Of a DNA stretch of 8,749 nt, positions 1 through 6,204 are shown piece by piece (the stretch's first letter is position 1; the number at the start of each line of letters is the position of its first letter). The notes beneath the pieces were generated by a model, which had not been told where the DNA came from, searched no databases, and was given only the letters and a program-made list of their open reading frames with translations. The translations under genes and the position numbers were made by a program. Source of the stretch: an uncultured Erysipelotrichaceae bacterium (lineage in GTDB: Bacteria; Bacillota_I; Bacilli_A; Erysipelotrichales; Erysipelotrichaceae); contig CACZPD010000058.1 in the NCBI GenBank assembly GCA_902782955.1, positions 1 to 8,749 on the forward strand. The letters run 5' to 3'.

Positions 1-3
1 AGA

Positions 4-9
4 TATAAT
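4..9 (+). promoter_or_regulatory. -10 box of the zinc-ribbon/SH3b gene promoter
   Basis: A perfect TATAAT hexamer lies 23 bp upstream of the first ATG, which puts the transcription start near position 16 and leaves a short leader carrying the ribosome binding site. The -35 element would lie before the window, so only half of the promoter can be checked. Confidence 0.6.
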
Positions 10-20
10 ATCTCTGTTGT

Positions 21-27
21 AAAGGAG
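21..27 (+). promoter_or_regulatory. Ribosome binding site of the zinc-ribbon/SH3b gene
   Basis: AAAGGAG ends 5 nt before the ATG at 33, a near-consensus Shine-Dalgarno sequence that fixes this start codon. The spacing is slightly short but functional in Firmicutes. Confidence 0.8.
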
Positions 28-32
28 TCATT

Positions 33-1457
33 ATGTTAGTCAGACGCGCTTGCAGTTACTGTGGTGTGCCGCTGCGGGAAGATACAAGATTCTGCATCAA
101 CTGCGGCAAACCGATCCGCTTGACAAGTGAAGAAATAGAAAAAAAGAAAACAGCCCTGAACGCTCCCCTTGAAGAGGAAGAGAACGCAGTCCATATTGAA
201 GACATTACTGCGGACACCGGTTCATTCACAGCCCCGGACGGTCTTGTGATCGGAATGGGAAATGAAAAGCAGGAAGAACCGGAGATACAGGCGGCAGAAG
301 AACCGGAAATCAAAAAGACGGAAAAGGCTGAAAAGCCGAAGGTCAGTTTGCCGAAGGTCAGGATGCCTAAGGTCGTGATCCCGCCGGTCAAGCTTCCGAA
401 GGTCAGTATGCCGAAATGGAATCTCCCGAAACCGGCCGGAAAGAAAGACGGCGGTCCGGAGAAGCCCGGACAGAAGAACGGTGAGAAGTTCGTGATCGAT
501 ACCACAAAATGGAAATGGTCGCAGCCGGAATCCATGAAGCCGGTAAGGAAGGTTGAGCAGAAACCGAAAGAGTATCCGGACAGATGGTATACGATCAATA
601 CCGCCAAATGGAAGCTGACGCAGCCTTCCGCGGAAAAGCCGAAACCGAAACGCGGAAAGAAGAAAGAACAGAAGTTCGCGTTCGATACCACAAAGTGGAA
701 ATGGTCGCAGCCGGAAGATCTGAAAGCCGAACTCAGGCTGCAGGAAGAAGAACAGCGGAAAGCTGCCCTTGCTGAACTTGAGAAGAATAAGCCGGAAGAG
801 ATCACGGAATCTGTACCTGAAGAAGGCGGACAGAAAGACATCCGCAAGATCGAGCGCAAGACCGCCCGTCCGAACCAGAAAAAGTTCAGTTTTAAAAAGA
901 CGGATGAAACCAATGTCAAGGCAGATCCCGATTCCATCGTTTATTACGATGAGGAAGATGAATTCTACAGCATGTACCGGGTATGGAAATGGCCGGCAGT
1001 GCTGCTGTCCCTGCTGATTGCCGCAACGGTCCTGACCATGATCTTCGGATGTACATACCTGTTCCGTCCGGACCTGCTGGATTCGACCCTGCAGAAGATA
1101 TCTGCCGTTACCGGAATAGAATTCCCGACATTCGATGTCGCGGAGATCCCGGAACCTACACCGGAACCCACAGAGGAACCGGAGCCTACGGCTGAACCGG
1201 AACCGACACCGGAGGAGACACCGGAACCGACACCGGAGGAAAATCCTTCCCTCGGTACAGTCAAGATCATCACGACCGATATGAATATCCGTCAGGATGG
1301 ATCACTCTCCGCGAAAGTTGTCGGCGTTGCCCCGAGCGGCGGCACATACGATTACTATGACAAGAAGGACAATGACGGCTATACCTGGTACAAGATCGGG
1401 GAAGATCAGTGGATCGCCGATTCCGGGCACTGGCTCCAGGTCATTCCGAAAAACTGA
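33..1457 (+). CDS. Zinc-ribbon, single-span membrane protein with extracellular SH3b domain
   Basis: Protein of 474 aa with no function I can name. Residues 7-24 form a zinc ribbon (CSYC, ten residues, then CINCG). Residues 102-136 hold seven consecutive pentapeptides of the type PKVxL/M. Three copies of a DTTKWKWSQP-like motif follow (about 152-170, 185-203 and 214-232), with an acidic and Lys-rich, probably coiled or disordered stretch at 228-315. A single membrane span lies at about 320-344. A Pro-Thr-Glu stalk (372-405) then leads to a C-terminal bacterial SH3-like domain (about 407-474; MNIRQDGSLSAKVVGV, DGYTWYKI). There is no N-terminal signal peptide, so the span probably acts as an internal signal anchor with the zinc ribbon in the cytoplasm and the SH3b domain outside. 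SH3b domains often bind peptidoglycan, so a role in sensing or organising the cell wall is an inference. The gene is monocistronic: its own promoter lies upstream and a terminator follows directly. Confidence 0.9.
   Translation: MLVRRACSYCGVPLREDTRFCINCGKPIRLTSEEIEKKKTALNAPLEEEENAVHIEDITADTGSFTAPDGLVIGMGNEKQEEPEIQAAEEPEIKKTEKAEKPKVSLPKVRMPKVVIPPVKLPKVSMPKWNLPKPAGKKDGGPEKPGQKNGEKFVIDTTKWKWSQPESMKPVRKVEQKPKEYPDRWYTINTAKWKLTQPSAEKPKPKRGKKKEQKFAFDTTKWKWSQPEDLKAELRLQEEEQRKAALAELEKNKPEEITESVPEEGGQKDIRKIERKTARPNQKKFSFKKTDETNVKADPDSIVYYDEEDEFYSMYRVWKWPAVLLSLLIAATVLTMIFGCTYLFRPDLLDSTLQKISAVTGIEFPTFDVAEIPEPTPEPTEEPEPTAEPEPTPEETPEPTPEENPSLGTVKIITTDMNIRQDGSLSAKVVGVAPSGGTYDYYDKKDNDGYTWYKIGEDQWIADSGHWLQVIPKN
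336..440 (+). repeat. Seven in-frame pentapeptide repeats (PKVxL type)
   Basis: Residues 102-136 of the zinc-ribbon protein read as seven units beginning with Pro: PKVSL, PKVRM, PKVVI, PPVKL, PKVSM, PKWNL and PKPAG. The strict period of five, with Pro at position 1 and mostly a hydrophobic residue at position 5, suggests an extended or beta-rich linker. The repeat is visible at protein level; the DNA copies are diverged. Confidence 0.85.
483..716 (+). repeat. Duplicated KWKWSQP motif, near-identical DNA copies at 483-530 and 669-716
   Basis: Two 48-bp segments, 186 bp apart (62 codons), differ at only 4 positions, and the last 33 bp at only one. Both encode the KF-DTTKWKWSQPE motif. A third, more diverged copy at about 585-641 encodes INTAKWKLTQP. 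The pattern indicates internal duplication inside the zinc-ribbon gene, recent for the outer two copies or kept similar by selection. Confidence 0.85.
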
Positions 1458-1463
1458 GTATAT

Positions 1464-1487
1464 GAAAAAGACCCGCGGGTCTTTTTC
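1464..1487. terminator. Bidirectional terminator hairpin after the zinc-ribbon gene
   Basis: A perfect 24-nt inverted repeat starts 6 nt after the TGA stop of the upstream gene. Its GC core (GACCCGCGGGTC) is flanked by A5 on the left and T5 on the right, followed by CTTTTG. On either strand the transcript folds into a hairpin whose 3' arm ends in a U run, so it can stop transcription from both converging genes. Confidence 0.85.
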
Positions 1488-1492
1488 TTTTG

Positions 1493-1519
1493 TCAGAACA
1501 AAACCGGCATGTGCCGGTT
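1493..1519 (-). terminator. Terminator of gpmI
   Basis: On the minus strand, 11 nt after the gpmI stop, AACCGGC-ACAT-GCCGGTT forms a 7-bp stem with a 4-nt loop (plus coordinates 1502-1519), followed by TTGTTCT. It is a weaker rho-independent terminator than the palindrome just beyond it, which would act as a backup. Confidence 0.7.
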
Positions 1520-1530
1520 CTGTATGTTTA

Positions 1531-3111
1531 TTACTTGATGATGGATTCGAACCATTCTTTCGGCGGTTCGTAGCCGAGAACTTTGACAACGGTCGCAGCA
1601 ACGTTTGCCAGTCCGAAGTCGCCTTCTTCCTTGACTTCAACGCCTTCCGGTCCGTTGTAGATCGCGAACGGTACAGGAGCCAGGGTATGGGATGTCTTCG
1701 GTTTCGGTGATCCGTCCGGATTCTTGCCCTTGTCATACATTTCGTCGGAGTTACCGTGGTCTGCTGTTACGAGCAGTGTGTAGTCCATCTTTCTGCAGGC
1801 ATCCATAACTCTCTTGAGCATGAGGTCTACGGATTCAACACCGATGATGGTAGCTTCATAGTTTCCGGTATGGCCGACCATGTCGCCGTTCGGATAGTTG
1901 CAGCGCAGGAACTGGTATTTGCCGGATTCGATCGCCTCAACCATCTTGTCGGTGATCTCTGTTGCCTTCATCCACGGCTTCAGTTCGAACGGGATGATAT
2001 CGGAAGGAATTTCTTCCCATGTCTCGTTGGCGAACTTTTCAGATCTGTTGCCGTTCCAGAAGTATGTTACATGACCGAACTTCTGTGTTTCGGAGCACGC
2101 ATAGCAGTTCAGACCCTTGTCCAGCAGGAATTCGCTCAGTGTGTGCTCGATATGCGGCGGTTCAACCAGGAAGTTTGCCGGGAGCTTGAGGTCTCCGTCA
2201 TACTGCAGCATGCCTGCGTAGTAAACATTCGGCTTCTTGATCTGGTCAAATGCATCGAAACCATCGTTCATGTAATCGAATGCCTTGGAGATCTCAACAG
2301 CACGGTCGCCTCTGAAGTTGAAGAGGATCACGGAGTCGCCGTCATCGATCGTACCTACCGGTACATCACCGTCAGCGACGACGAATCCCGGCAGGAACTG
2401 GTCTGTGCCTTCGCTTTCAGGATACAGTGCTTCGATCGCTTCTTTGGCTGTCGGGAACTTTCTGCCGTCACCCATAACATGGATGTGCCAGCCTCTTTCG
2501 ACCATGGACCAGTCAGCTTCGTAACGGTCCATTGTGATGACCATACGTCCACCGCCGGAAGCGATGCGTCCGTTGAATGTGTCATCGTTCAGTTCAGCGA
2601 ATGTTTCTTCGACCTGGTCGATATATTTCGGAGCAGATCCTTCCGGTACATCACGTCCGTCGAGGAGGACATGAACTCTGACTTCCTTGAGGCCTTCTGC
2701 TTTGCACTGCTTCAGCATAGCGAGCAGATGAGAGATGTTGGAATGTACGTTGCCGTCGGAAAGCAGGCCGAGGAAGTGCATTTTTCCGTCGTGTTCCTTT
2801 GCGAACGCAACAGCTTCCTTCCATGCTTTGGATTCATAGATCGCGCCGCTTTCGATGGATTCGTTAACGAGCTTGGCACCCTGAGAGTAGACCTGTCCGC
2901 AGCCGAGCGCGTTATGTCCTACTTCGGAGTTTCCCATGTCGGCATCGGACGGCAGACCAACTGCTGTTCCGTGCGCCTTGATGGTCGTATGAGGCCATTT
3001 TGTCATCAGTTCTTCGATCTGTGGTTTGTAGGAATGTAATACGGCATTGCCTTTGTCCTTGTCAGTCCAGCCGACACCGTCCATTACTACCAGAACTACC
3101 GGTTTTCCCAT
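1531..3111 (-). CDS. gpmI: 2,3-bisphosphoglycerate-independent phosphoglycerate mutase
   Basis: Interconverts 3-phosphoglycerate and 2-phosphoglycerate in lower glycolysis, using two Mn ions and a phosphoserine intermediate; cytoplasmic. The 526-aa protein shows family residues: Asp11 in VVMDGVGW, the catalytic serine Ser62 in MGNSEVGH, His123 in SDGNVHSN, the DGRDV loop, NFRGDR, the KFGHVT lysine loop and the C-terminal ADHGNSDE metal site. It is slightly longer than the usual 510-515 aa. Several segments (IKAHGTAVGLPS, ASGGGRM-TMDRY, YAGMLQYDG, FFWNGNR-like FWNGNRS) match the plant-type enzyme as I remember it better than the Bacillus type. The start is fixed by AAGGAG 9 nt upstream. The gene has its own promoter and is separated by a terminator from the nucleotidase gene upstream of it. 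Confidence 0.97.
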   Translation of the reverse strand: MGKPVVLVVMDGVGWTDKDKGNAVLHSYKPQIEELMTKWPHTTIKAHGTAVGLPSDADMGNSEVGHNALGCGQVYSQGAKLVNESIESGAIYESKAWKEAVAFAKEHDGKMHFLGLLSDGNVHSNISHLLAMLKQCKAEGLKEVRVHVLLDGRDVPEGSAPKYIDQVEETFAELNDDTFNGRIASGGGRMVITMDRYEADWSMVERGWHIHVMGDGRKFPTAKEAIEALYPESEGTDQFLPGFVVADGDVPVGTIDDGDSVILFNFRGDRAVEISKAFDYMNDGFDAFDQIKKPNVYYAGMLQYDGDLKLPANFLVEPPHIEHTLSEFLLDKGLNCYACSETQKFGHVTYFWNGNRSEKFANETWEEIPSDIIPFELKPWMKATEITDKMVEAIESGKYQFLRCNYPNGDMVGHTGNYEATIIGVESVDLMLKRVMDACRKMDYTLLVTADHGNSDEMYDKGKNPDGSPKPKTSHTLAPVPFAIYNGPEGVEVKEEGDFGLANVAATVVKVLGYEPPKEWFESIIK

Positions 3112-3120
3112 TATATTTTT

Positions 3121-3126
3121 CTCCTT
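3121..3126 (-). promoter_or_regulatory. Ribosome binding site of gpmI
   Basis: AAGGAG on the minus strand ends 9 nt before the ATG at 3111-3109, and this supports the chosen start. Confidence 0.85.
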
Positions 3127-3128
3127 TT

Positions 3129-3142
3129 CTTATTGCAATAAG
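3129..3142. promoter_or_regulatory. 14-bp perfect palindrome in the gpmI leader
   Basis: CTTATTGCAATAAG is its own reverse complement. It lies between the predicted gpmI transcription start (about 3145) and the ribosome binding site, a position where a bound repressor would block transcription. It has no loop and no U tract, so it is not a terminator. The cognate regulator cannot be named from the sequence. Confidence 0.4.
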
Positions 3143-3151
3143 TCTACTACA

Positions 3152-3180
3152 TACATACCACGAAAAGCCTTTATTGTCCA
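3152..3180 (-). promoter_or_regulatory. Putative gpmI promoter
   Basis: On the minus strand, TGGACA (5 of 6 to the -35 consensus) is followed after 17 nt by TATGTA preceded by TGG, an extended -10 arrangement. The -10 hexamer itself is weak (3 of 6). Together with the terminator just upstream this gives gpmI an independent promoter. Confidence 0.5.
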
Positions 3181-3201
3181 TTACGACCTCGCATGCAGGG
3201 C

Positions 3202-3229
3202 AAAAAAAGAGAACCGTTTTCCGGCTCTC
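3202..3229 (-). terminator. Rho-independent terminator of the MATE-nucleotidase operon
   Basis: On the minus strand, GAGAGCCG-GAAAA-CGGTTCTC forms an 8-bp stem (one G-U pair) with a 5-nt loop, followed directly by seven Ts. It starts 9 nt after the nucleotidase stop codon. This is a textbook strong terminator and marks the end of the transcription unit. Confidence 0.92.
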
Positions 3230-3238
3230 CGCATCTCT

Positions 3239-4699
3239 TTATTCCTTAATTGTGATCCTTCCTTCGACGTGCGCATCCAGTCCCTGGTGGGTGCTGAAAT
3301 ACTCCTCGACGATATTGTTGAAACTGGTCGCGACCACGCGAGGATTCATGTTCTTCTTTACCTCTTCCAGGGGTACATTGAAGAATTCATCAAAATTCTG
3401 GTAATGATACCTCTGCATGGCGATCAGCAGCTCCTGGTCATCCCTGATCTCTTTCCCGTTGTATTCCAGCTTCTCCAGTTCATGCGTGGATTTGCGGTAT
3501 TCGATATGCATGCCCTTCGAAAACTGGTAGAACTCCGTATGGCCTTCCCATGCTTCGTCCCGCATGATGAACTGAATCATTCTCCGGATCTGTTCCCCTG
3601 TCACCTTCAGCATATATACACAGTCATCGAACGGCGTGTTTTCCAGCATGTCCTGATATTCCACAAGCGGTCCGAATTCCTTTTTCCGGATCGCCCCGGA
3701 TCCCATGAACATGATGTCGAAGCTGCTCTCATCCTGCATCATATCCGCATACAGGTTGCCGAGCTCCGTTTCCTGATTTCTCTCCGGATGGGTCAGTTTC
3801 CTTGCCAGCCGGGTAACGATCCGTTTGTATTTGGCATCCGTAACATTTTTATAGTTATCGATCAAAGCATCCATGATCTCGTCTTTCGGCGCGGTGTCCT
3901 CATCGATCTTTTCACATGTCCATTTCATGGACGTGATCCGGTTGCGCCAGGTATCGTATTCCAGATCAAAGCGGCCGATGACGGATGTGCCTGTACCTGC
4001 CTGCACGATCGGAATGTTGTTTACGATCTCCGGTTCTTCCATAAAGGTATGCGAATGTCCGCCGATGATCATATCCACGCCGAGATCCGGGCTCAGTTTT
4101 TCCGCCAGCACCCTGTCGTTTTCGATGCCGATATGCGTCAGAAGGATCGTCATATCCGTATCTTTTGTCCGGTAGTTGTCGCAGATCACGCCGACTTCCT
4201 TCGCGGCCGCGTCCACATCGATGAACGTGCCGATGATCTTTTCGCTCTTTGTCGTTGCCAGGACTTCCTCCGTCAGGATCCCGATAAACAGGATCCGCAT
4301 GCCGTCGATCTCAATATTCAGATACGGCTGGAAGAGCCTGGTATTGTTTAAAGTCACAAACAGGTTGGAATTGATGATCGGGAAACGGGCACACTTCTCC
4401 AGAAACAGCAGATGCGCCACGCCGTAATCCACCTCGTGGTTTCCGATCGTAGCCACATCCGGATCCAGCGAATTGACCATGTCGATCGTGGACAGTCCCA
4501 TATATTCAGAATCGATGATGGATCCCCGGAACATATCCCCGGCCATCGCGTAGATCACGTTCTTTTCTTCCCCGCGCACCTTTTTGACAAAACCGGACAG
4601 ACGCGAAATACCGCCGGTTTCCCTGCCGTCTTCGATCTTCGGCAGGAAATCCCCGTGCATGTCATTGGAATGCAGGAGTGTCAGTTTCTTTTTTGCCAT
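3239..4699 (-). CDS. Cytoplasmic 5'-nucleotidase/UshA-family metallophosphatase
   Basis: Predicted dinuclear-metal phosphoesterase, probably acting on nucleotides or related phosphate esters. The 486-aa protein has the calcineurin-like N-terminal domain (about 6-235) with metal ligands in order: Asp13 and His15 (SNDMHGD), Asp55 (AGDMFRG), Asn87-His88 (GNHEVDYG), His189 (LLTHIG), and His215 and His217 (GGHSHT). The C-terminal 5'-nucleotidase domain (about 290-480) carries GNLYADMM, GSGAIR (Arg338, the expected substrate-binding arginine), TPFDD and VTGEQ. Most characterised relatives are exported or surface bound, but this protein begins MAKKKLTLLHSND with no signal peptide, so it should stay in the cytoplasm. 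It lies 21 bp after MATE with its ribosome binding site in the gap, so the two genes are very likely co-transcribed. Substrate is unknown; cyclic nucleotides, UDP-sugars and other phosphate esters are all possible. Confidence 0.92.
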   Translation of the reverse strand: MAKKKLTLLHSNDMHGDFLPKIEDGRETGGISRLSGFVKKVRGEEKNVIYAMAGDMFRGSIIDSEYMGLSTIDMVNSLDPDVATIGNHEVDYGVAHLLFLEKCARFPIINSNLFVTLNNTRLFQPYLNIEIDGMRILFIGILTEEVLATTKSEKIIGTFIDVDAAAKEVGVICDNYRTKDTDMTILLTHIGIENDRVLAEKLSPDLGVDMIIGGHSHTFMEEPEIVNNIPIVQAGTGTSVIGRFDLEYDTWRNRITSMKWTCEKIDEDTAPKDEIMDALIDNYKNVTDAKYKRIVTRLARKLTHPERNQETELGNLYADMMQDESSFDIMFMGSGAIRKKEFGPLVEYQDMLENTPFDDCVYMLKVTGEQIRRMIQFIMRDEAWEGHTEFYQFSKGMHIEYRKSTHELEKLEYNGKEIRDDQELLIAMQRYHYQNFDEFFNVPLEEVKKNMNPRVVATSFNNIVEEYFSTHQGLDAHVEGRITIKE

Positions 4700-4706
4700 T
4701 GTGTAA

Positions 4707-4711
4707 CCTTT
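4707..4711 (-). promoter_or_regulatory. Ribosome binding site of the nucleotidase gene
   Basis: AAAGG on the minus strand ends 7 nt before the ATG at 4699, inside the 21-bp gap to the MATE stop codon. This supports independent translation initiation within a shared transcript. Confidence 0.65.
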
Positions 4712-4720
4712 CCGGCAGGG

Positions 4721-6151
4721 TCAGGCCGCTGCCTTTTCCGCTTCTGTCAGTTTATCCAGCCATTTGCCGCGCTTCAGCCGGATCAGGAACAGGATCCCGC
4801 GGAAGCACAGTTCCGAAGCCATGGCAATCCACATGCCCTTCAGTCCCATGGTCCTTGTCAGCACGAATGCCAGCGTCAGCCTGACGCCCCAGATACTGAC
4901 GAGGTTCAGGATACCCGGGATAAATGTATCACCGGCGCCGCGCAGCGCTCCTGTCGCGACGATGGAAGCCGCAAACAGCGGTTCCGCAAGCAGTTCGATG
5001 CGCAGTACTTCCGCGCCCAGACGCTGCACCTCCGGCACCGGCGTCAGGAATTCAAATACATACGGGCACAGAAAGTACATCGCTATGCCGGTGCAGGTCA
5101 TGATCAGCACACCGATGAGCGTCGTCAGCCAGGCAAATGATTTTGCAAGATCGCTTCTCCTTGCCCCGACCGCCTGTCCGACCATGGTCGTCGCCGCACT
5201 GGCGATGCCGTAGCCCGGCATGTAACAGATGGATTCGGCCGTCACCGCGAACGAGTTTGCCGCGATGGCGATCGTTCCCAGCGGGGCAACGATCTTCGTC
5301 GAAAGAACCTGTGCGGCACAGAGCGCGCTGGATTCCATGGCCATCGGCGCACCGATGCGGAAAGCCCTGTCGACAACATCCTTCTGCGGCAGCCAGCTGC
5401 CTGATTCATGATTCAAAGCCAGGATGCTGGACTTCGTGACCGCGTACCACAATCCGTAAACGGTGATCACCACAACGGCCAGTGATGTGCCCAGCTGCGC
5501 GCCGAGAACGCCCAGTCCCGCACCCGGCATCATAAACGAAAAGCCGGCAAAGGTGATCTGGCGTGTCGGGAAGATCAGCAGGGCATTGAAGATCACATCC
5601 AGCACACATTCCAGGCTGAACAGGATCGAAGGCACCTTCATATTGCCTGAACACTGCAGCATATTCATGACGACCATGGAAATGATCCTGGCCGGGATGA
5701 AGATGCAGAAAAATATAAAATAGTTTTTCGCGTCCGTCCAGATGGAAGGATCCGCCCCGAGCCACCGGGGCAGGACGCTCCCGTAGGCGATTCCGATGAG
5801 GGCAAGACCTAGGGAGAACACGACCGCTGAAGTCAGCGCCTGGCGGAAGATGGAACGGGCATGCTTATATTCACCGGCACCGACCGCATGCGCGACCTGC
5901 ACGGAAAAACCGGACGCGACAGCCCGCATGATGCCGCCGAACAGCCATGTGCTGGAAGAGACCAGCCCGATGGCCGCGGAAGCACCCGCGCCGAGGACAC
6001 CGACCATGGCCGCGTCGATATACTGCATGATGATTTCCGAGATCTGTGCCAGGATGGCAGGCATGCTGAGACGGTATACGAAAGAGATCCGGTCCCTCAG
6101 GGACATCTCTTCCTTGCTGCGCATCCGGGCGGTGAAATCCATTTCTGTCAT
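4721..6151 (-). CDS. MATE family efflux transporter
   Basis: Integral membrane exporter of the multidrug and toxic compound extrusion family, which moves cationic drugs or metabolites out in exchange for Na+ or H+. The 476-aa length and about twelve hydrophobic spans in two homologous halves fit the family. Hallmarks include AAMVGVLGAGASAAIGL after helix 1, VQVAHAVGAG (about 85-93), the second-half GYGIASAATTMVGQAVGAR (about 313-331) and GALRGAGDT (401-409). A Lys/Arg-rich cytoplasmic tail follows the last span. Start: the first ATG has no Shine-Dalgarno but sits 7 nt after a perfect TATAAT, which suggests a leaderless mRNA. Met16, preceded by AAGGAAGAG, is an alternative start that would lose only a hydrophilic N-terminus. 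The hydrolase gene ends 53 bp upstream on the same strand and the nucleotidase follows 21 bp downstream. The transported substrate cannot be inferred. Confidence 0.95.
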   Translation of the reverse strand: MTEMDFTARMRSKEEMSLRDRISFVYRLSMPAILAQISEIIMQYIDAAMVGVLGAGASAAIGLVSSSTWLFGGIMRAVASGFSVQVAHAVGAGEYKHARSIFRQALTSAVVFSLGLALIGIAYGSVLPRWLGADPSIWTDAKNYFIFFCIFIPARIISMVVMNMLQCSGNMKVPSILFSLECVLDVIFNALLIFPTRQITFAGFSFMMPGAGLGVLGAQLGTSLAVVVITVYGLWYAVTKSSILALNHESGSWLPQKDVVDRAFRIGAPMAMESSALCAAQVLSTKIVAPLGTIAIAANSFAVTAESICYMPGYGIASAATTMVGQAVGARRSDLAKSFAWLTTLIGVLIMTCTGIAMYFLCPYVFEFLTPVPEVQRLGAEVLRIELLAEPLFAASIVATGALRGAGDTFIPGILNLVSIWGVRLTLAFVLTRTMGLKGMWIAMASELCFRGILFLIRLKRGKWLDKLTEAEKAAA

Positions 6152-6158
6152 AATCTGT

Positions 6159-6187
6159 ATTATAACTGCAATCTATGCTTGAAACAA
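6159..6187 (-). promoter_or_regulatory. Promoter of MATE, placed for leaderless initiation
   Basis: On the minus strand, TTGTTT (-35, 3 of 6) is followed after 17 nt by a perfect TATAAT (6164-6159). Only 7 nt separate the -10 box from the ATG at 6151, so transcription should begin at or within 1-2 nt of the start codon. The promoter lies wholly in the 53-bp gap after the hydrolase gene. Confidence 0.65.
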
Positions 6188-6204
6188 AGCGGTATGACTT
6201 TGAT

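Noticed and set aside
56..937. Long open frame (293 codons) antisense to the zinc-ribbon gene
   Set aside because: It mirrors the codon bias and repeats of the sense gene, gives a Ser/Phe-rich protein with no recognisable domain, and lacks a ribosome binding site.
1146..1247. Tandem CCGGAACCGACACC-like DNA repeat as a CRISPR or regulatory repeat
   Set aside because: It is in frame and encodes the Pro-Thr-Glu stalk of the SH3b protein; codon-level repetition explains it fully.
1756..3039. 427-codon open frame antisense to gpmI
   Set aside because: gpmI is unmistakable on the minus strand. The antisense product has no family features, no Shine-Dalgarno and an unusual Val/Cys/Phe-rich composition typical of shadow frames.
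3047..4351. 434-codon open frame antisense to the nucleotidase and across the gpmI leader
   Set aside because: It crosses a strong terminator and the gpmI promoter, and the His/Phe/Arg-rich product has no domain. The minus-strand nucleotidase explains the region.
4412..5140. 242-codon plus-strand frame overlapping the nucleotidase and MATE genes
   Set aside because: It is a Gln/His/Arg-rich shadow of two well-supported minus-strand genes.
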